Positions 15,920 to 19,012 of a stretch of DNA of 19,012 nt are shown here, piece by piece. The stretch lies in the NCBI GenBank assembly GCA_002360945.1, contig DERO01000028.1, positions 1 to 19,012 on the forward strand. The letters run 5' to 3'. This DNA is from Leclercia adecarboxylata. GTDB lineage: Bacteria; Pseudomonadota; Gammaproteobacteria; Enterobacterales; Enterobacteriaceae. Both the position numbers and the translations under genes were made by a program. The notes beneath the pieces are model-generated. The model saw only the letters and a list, made by a program, of their open reading frames with translations, was not told the DNA's origin and searched no databases. The first letter of the stretch is position 1. Each line of letters begins with the position of its first letter.

Positions 15920-17350
15920 TTATGGCTGATAAACGCCGACGCCCAGATCGCTTTCTTTACGGGTACGGGCAATCACCGACTCCGGTGATTCGGCGACGCG
16001 CAGACCCATTTCATCTTCGGTGCGCACCAGTTTTCCACGCAGGGAGTTGGTCAGTACCTCGAGTATTTCGATATCGACGAACTTGCCCACCAGATCCGGC
16101 GTGCCTTCGAAGTTCACCACGCGGTTGTTCTCCGTACGGCCAGAGAGCTGCATGATGCTCTTACGTGAAGTGCCTTCTACCAGCACGCGTTGCACGGTGC
16201 CGAGCATCCGACGGCTCCAGGCGTTAGCCTGCTGGTTGATACGATCCTGCAGGATATAGAGACGCTGCTTTTTCACCTCATCCGGCACGTCGTCAACCAT
16301 ATCGGCAGCAGGCGTACCCGGGCGAGCCGAGAAGATGAAGCTGTAGCTCACGTCGAAGTTCACATCACCAATCACCTTCATGGTGCGCTCAAAATCGTCA
16401 TCCGTTTCACCCGGGAAGCCGACGATAAAGTCCGAGCTGATCTGAATATCCGGGCGCGCTTCACGCAGCTTGCGGATGATCGCTTTATATTCCAGCGCGG
16501 TGTGGGTACGGCCCATCAGGTTCAGCACGCGGTCAGATCCACACTGGATCGGCAGGTGCAGGAAGCTCACCAGCTCCGGCGTATCGCGATAGACATCGAT
16601 GATGTCATCGGTGAATTCAATCGGATGGCTGGTGGTGAAGCGAATGCGGTCGATGCCGTCGATGGCCGCCACCAGACGCAGCAGTTCAGCAAAGGTGCCG
16701 GTACTGCCGTCATAGTTCTCGCCACGCCAGGCGTTCACGTTCTGCCCCAGCAGGTTCACTTCACGTACGCCCTGTGCCGCCAGCTGCGCAATTTCAAAGA
16801 GAATGTCATCGCAAGGGCGGCTGACTTCCTCACCACGGGTGTAAGGCACCACGCAGTAGGTACAGTATTTGTTGCAGCCTTCCATAATGGAGACGAAGGC
16901 GGTCGGGCCATCCGCACGTGGTTCCGGCAGACGGTCAAATTTTTCGATTTCCGGGAAGCTGACGTCGATGATGGCCTTGCGCTGGCCGGTCCCGCGCACG
17001 GAGTTGATCATCTCCGGCAGACGGTGCAGGGTCTGCGGACCAAAAATAATATCGACGTAGTGGGCGCGCTGACGGATCAGCTTGCCTTCCTGCGAGGCGA
17101 CACAGCCGCCGACGCCGATGATCACCTCCGGTCTTTTTTGTTTGATCAGCTTCCAGCGACCTAACTGGTGAAAGACTTTCTCCTGCGCCTTCTCACGGAT
17201 CGAGCAGGTGTTCAGCAGCAACACGTCTGCCTCTTCCGCCACGTCGGTGAGTTGATACCCATGGGTGGCATCCAGCAGATCGGCCATCTTGGATGAATCG
17301 TATTCGTTCATCTGACAGCCCCAGGTTTTAATATGGAGTTTTTTTGTCAT
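15920..17350 (-). CDS. miaB: tRNA-2-methylthio-N6-dimethylallyladenosine synthase MiaB
   Basis: Radical-SAM methylthiotransferase that turns i6A37 into ms2i6A37 in tRNAs reading UNN codons. It has 476 residues; E. coli has 474, the difference being a two-residue insertion around 120-127 (RGTGQRKAI). The N-terminal UPF0004 cluster cysteines are C12, C49 and C83; the radical-SAM CxxxCxxC is C159, C163, C166 ([13 protein letters not shown]); a TRAM domain closes the chain. ATG 17350 gives the family start [16 protein letters not shown]. The reading frame stays open far upstream across ubiF, but that part is antisense and unrelated. Divergent from ubiF. Confidence 0.98.
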   Translation of the reverse strand: MTKKLHIKTWGCQMNEYDSSKMADLLDATHGYQLTDVAEEADVLLLNTCSIREKAQEKVFHQLGRWKLIKQKRPEVIIGVGGCVASQEGKLIRQRAHYVDIIFGPQTLHRLPEMINSVRGTGQRKAIIDVSFPEIEKFDRLPEPRADGPTAFVSIMEGCNKYCTYCVVPYTRGEEVSRPCDDILFEIAQLAAQGVREVNLLGQNVNAWRGENYDGSTGTFAELLRLVAAIDGIDRIRFTTSHPIEFTDDIIDVYRDTPELVSFLHLPIQCGSDRVLNLMGRTHTALEYKAIIRKLREARPDIQISSDFIVGFPGETDDDFERTMKVIGDVNFDVSYSFIFSARPGTPAADMVDDVPDEVKKQRLYILQDRINQQANAWSRRMLGTVQRVLVEGTSRKSIMQLSGRTENNRVVNFEGTPDLVGKFVDIEILEVLTNSLRGKLVRTEDEMGLRVAESPESVIARTRKESDLGVGVYQP

Positions 17351-17383
17351 CGACTTGCTCGTGCTCAGGATTGCAGGGCGCGT

Positions 17384-17412
17384 ATTGTAATGCTTTGGTG
17401 CGGTTGTGACCA
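17384..17412 (-). promoter_or_regulatory. Candidate sigma-70 promoter of miaB
   Basis: Minus strand TGGTCA (17407-17412) and TACAAT (17384-17389) are 17 bases apart; the -10 is near consensus. Leader of about 27 bases to the miaB ATG. For the divergent ubiF in the same 135-base gap I see only a possible -10 (TAAACT) and no convincing -35. Confidence 0.5.
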
Positions 17413-17485
17413 GTATGAAGGTTCCCGGACTCAAGGCGAAAAAATCCGGTAAACTTAAGGGATTCTCAAATAAGGACAAATGACC

Positions 17486-18661
17486 ATGACTATCCAACAA
17501 ACCGGGATCGCCGTTGTCGGCGGCGGTATGGTCGGCGGGGCGCTGGCGCTGGGCCTGGCGCAGCAGGGTTTCGACGTAACGGTGATCGAACAGGCGCCGC
17601 CGCCTGCCTTTGACGCTTCTCAGCAGCCGGATGTCCGCATCTCCGCCATCAGCGCCGCGTCGGTCGATCTGCTGCGCGGACTGGGCGTGTGGAACGCTAT
17701 CCTCGCAATGCGTGCACACCCTTATCGTCGCCTGGAGACCTGGGAGTGGGAAAATGCGCATGTGGTGTTTGACGCCGCAGAGCTGAAACTTCCGCTGCTG
17801 GGGTATATGGTTGAAAATACGGTTCTGCAGCAGGCACTTTGGCAGGCGCTGGAGGCCCATCCGCAGGTGACGCTGCGCGTCCCGGCGTCGGTGAAGCATC
17901 TGCACCGCCACAACGATCAGCATCTTATTGAGCTGGATAGCGGTGAGCAGCTGGCGGTGAAACTGCTGGTGGGTGCCGACGGGGCAAATTCCCGGGTGCG
18001 GGAGCTGGCGGGGATTGGCATTCACGCCTGGCAATATCAACAATCCTGCATGCTGATCACCGTCGACTGCGAGAACGATCCGGGCGACAGCACCTGGCAG
18101 CACTTTACCCCGAATGGCCCGCACGCCTTTTTACCGCTGTTCGATCGCTGGGCCTCGCTGGTCTGGTACGACACCCCGGCACGCATTCGCCAGCTGCAGG
18201 GGCTGTCGATGGAACAGCTGCAGCGCGAAATCGCCCACCATTTCCCGGCACGGCTGGGTAAAGTCACGCCCGTCGCCGCGGGTGCTTTCCCGCTGACGCG
18301 CCGCCATGCCCTGCAGTACGCCCAGGAAGGACTGGCTTTGGTCGGCGATGCGGCACACACCATTCATCCGCTGGCGGGGCAGGGGGTGAATCTGGGCTAT
18401 CGCGACGTCGACGCGTTGATAGAGGTCCTGAGCAACGCCCGTACCCGCGGCGAAGCCTGGGCCAGCCATCAGGTGCTGAAGCGGTATCAGACCCGACGGA
18501 TGGCGGACAACTTCGTTATGCAGTCGGGGATGGATCTGTTTTACGCCGGGTTCAGCAACGATCTGGGGCCACTGCGCGTTCTGCGTAACGTGGGATTGAT
18601 GGCGGCACAGCGCGCAGGCGGGCTGAAACGTCAGGCGCTGAAGTACGCCTTAGGGCTTTAA
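17486..18661 (+). CDS. ubiF: 3-demethoxyubiquinol 3-hydroxylase UbiF
   Basis: FAD-dependent monooxygenase that performs the C-6 ring hydroxylation late in ubiquinone biosynthesis. It has 391 residues, the E. coli length. The N-terminal FAD-binding [14 protein letters not shown] is at about residues 8-21; the DG motif [15 protein letters not shown] and the second flavin motif [21 protein letters not shown] follow in the usual order. Two in-frame ATGs are six bases apart. AAGGA (17472-17476) is 3 bases from the first (17480) and 9 from the second (17486); the second fits better and matches the E. coli length. Monocistronic here and converges on the tRNA array; no independent terminator other than the REP unit and the shared hairpin at 18727-18753. 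Confidence 0.97.
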   Translation: MTIQQTGIAVVGGGMVGGALALGLAQQGFDVTVIEQAPPPAFDASQQPDVRISAISAASVDLLRGLGVWNAILAMRAHPYRRLETWEWENAHVVFDAAELKLPLLGYMVENTVLQQALWQALEAHPQVTLRVPASVKHLHRHNDQHLIELDSGEQLAVKLLVGADGANSRVRELAGIGIHAWQYQQSCMLITVDCENDPGDSTWQHFTPNGPHAFLPLFDRWASLVWYDTPARIRQLQGLSMEQLQREIAHHFPARLGKVTPVAAGAFPLTRRHALQYAQEGLALVGDAAHTIHPLAGQGVNLGYRDVDALIEVLSNARTRGEAWASHQVLKRYQTRRMADNFVMQSGMDLFYAGFSNDLGPLRVLRNVGLMAAQRAGGLKRQALKYALGL

Positions 18662-18668
18662 AACTGTT

Positions 18669-18700
18669 GTAGGCCGGGTAAGGCGAAGCCGCCACCCGGC
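18669..18700. repeat. Single REP unit after ubiF
   Basis: 32 bases, GTAGGCCGGG ... CCCGGC, folding into an imperfect stem, 7 bases past the ubiF stop. Identical base for base to 11684-11715. A usual position for REP sequences, in the 3' untranslated part of a gene. Confidence 0.85.
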
Positions 18701-18726
18701 ATTGATATTCAGGAACGCAGAAAAGC

Positions 18727-18753
18727 AAAAAGCTCGCCGAAGCGAGCTTTTTT
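18727..18753. terminator. Terminator of the tRNA operon, bidirectional
   Basis: AGCTCGC (18731-18737) and GCGAGCT (18742-18748) close a CGAA tetraloop with an A-run on the left and a T-run on the right. On the minus strand it ends the metT-type tRNA transcript just after the last Gln tRNA; on the plus strand it can stop ubiF transcription. Confidence 0.9.
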
Positions 18754-18757
18754 AGTG

Positions 18758-18832
18758 TGGCTGGGGTGCAGGGATTCGAACCCCGGAATGCTGGTATCAG
18801 AAACCAGTGCCTTACCGCTTGGCGACACCCCA
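18758..18832 (-). tRNA. glnX: tRNA-Gln (anticodon CTG)
   Basis: 75 bases including an encoded CCA. Acceptor stem TGGGGTG pairs with CACCCCA, the anticodon stem CTGGT/ACCAG holds the loop TTCTGAT with anticodon CTG, and the T loop is TTCGAAT with one G-U pair in its stem. Last tRNA in the array; the symbol is by synteny with E. coli glnX. Confidence 0.96.
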
Positions 18833-18872
18833 ATTGCGTTAAACGAACAAACATCTAACGACTTTTTAAAAT

Positions 18873-18947
18873 TGGCTGGGGTACGAGGATTCGAACCTCG
18901 GAATGCTGGTATCAGAAACCAGAGCCTTACCGCTTGGCGATACCCCA
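18873..18947 (-). tRNA. glnV: tRNA-Gln (anticodon CTG)
   Basis: 75 bases including CCA. Acceptor TGGGGTA/TACCCCA, the same anticodon arm as the next gene, and a fully paired T stem CGAGG/CCTCG. It differs from its neighbour in the acceptor pair 7-66, one base before the anticodon stem and the T stem. 40 bases separate the two. Symbol by synteny with E. coli glnV. Confidence 0.96.
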
Positions 18948-18991
18948 ACAATTTTTTTTAGTTTACCGACAGAATCGATAAATAACTAATT

Positions 18992-19012
18992 TGGTGGCTA
19001 CGACGGGATTCG
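18992..19012 (-). tRNA. metU: tRNA-Met (elongator), 3' part only
   Basis: The last 21 bases read, on the minus strand, CGAATCCCGTCGTAGCCACCA, the T arm, acceptor strand and CCA of the elongator methionine tRNA. The rest is beyond the window. The E. coli order metU-glnV-glnX supports the name. Confidence 0.9.

Noticed and set aside
15769..15972. N-terminal extension of YbeZ
   Set aside because: It would start inside the miaB 3' end and cross the miaB terminator and sigma-32 promoter; TTG 15768 has a good ribosome site and the family N-terminus.
14734..16155. Long plus-strand open frame opposite ybeZ and the miaB end
   Set aside because: Antisense shadow crossing two real genes and a terminator, with no recognisable protein features.
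17351..18124. N-terminal extension of MiaB into a 734-residue protein
   Set aside because: The extension is antisense to ubiF and has no similarity to MiaB; the family start [12 protein letters not shown] is at 17350.
1..19012. CRISPR array, prophage or rRNA genes
   Set aside because: No regularly spaced direct repeats, phage structural genes or rRNA sequence were seen on either strand.

Overview
This is a core-chromosome segment from a member of the Enterobacteriaceae. Almost every gene is a close orthologue of an Escherichia coli gene, in E. coli order: leuS, ybeL, (variable slot), rihA, gltLKJI, lnt, corC, ybeY, ybeZ, miaB, ubiF and the start of the glutamine/methionine tRNA cluster. Protein details (two-residue changes in MiaB and YbeZ, YbeL and UbiF variants) and Enterobacter-type REP elements suggest the Enterobacter/Lelliottia/Leclercia/Klebsiella side of the family rather than Escherichia itself. 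I cannot fix the genus from sequence alone.

Layout. 1-2441 (minus) is leuS without its last codons. 2655-3137 (plus) is ybeL. 3138-7070 is the accessory part: a two-partner secretion locus, transporter gene (tpsB, 5069-6769) followed by a short exoprotein gene (tpsA, 3215-5002), both on the minus strand, flanked by A+T-rich non-coding DNA. In E. coli K-12 this slot between ybeL and rihA holds ybeQ-ybeR-djlB-ybeT-ybeU-djlC-hscC instead. 7071-8006 (minus) is rihA. 8129-11335 (minus) is the glutamate/aspartate ABC transporter operon gltI-gltJ-gltK-gltL, with the SroC small RNA and its terminator between gltI and gltJ. 11336-11731 is a regulatory region with a sigma-54 promoter match, NtrC-type sites, a sigma-70 promoter candidate, a GcvB-type C/A-rich element and a REP pair. 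11732-15768 (minus) is the ybeZ-ybeY-corC-lnt operon, preceded by a sigma-32 promoter match. 15920-17350 (minus) is miaB and 17486-18661 (plus) is ubiF, divergent from it. The window ends in a minus-strand tRNA array: part of a Met tRNA, then two Gln(CUG) tRNAs and a terminator.

How the genes work together. GltI binds glutamate/aspartate in the periplasm, GltJ and GltK form the channel and GltL hydrolyses ATP; the non-coding elements suggest nitrogen control from the front and small-RNA control by GcvB/SroC. YbeZ, YbeY and CorC form the heat-shock-linked RNA/ribosome maintenance group, co-transcribed with the lipoprotein N-acyltransferase Lnt. The two-partner secretion pair is the only clearly accessory system. 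Its exoprotein is only 595 residues, has no toxin tail and has no immunity gene beside it, so it looks like a minimal surface adhesin or filament rather than a contact-dependent inhibition system.
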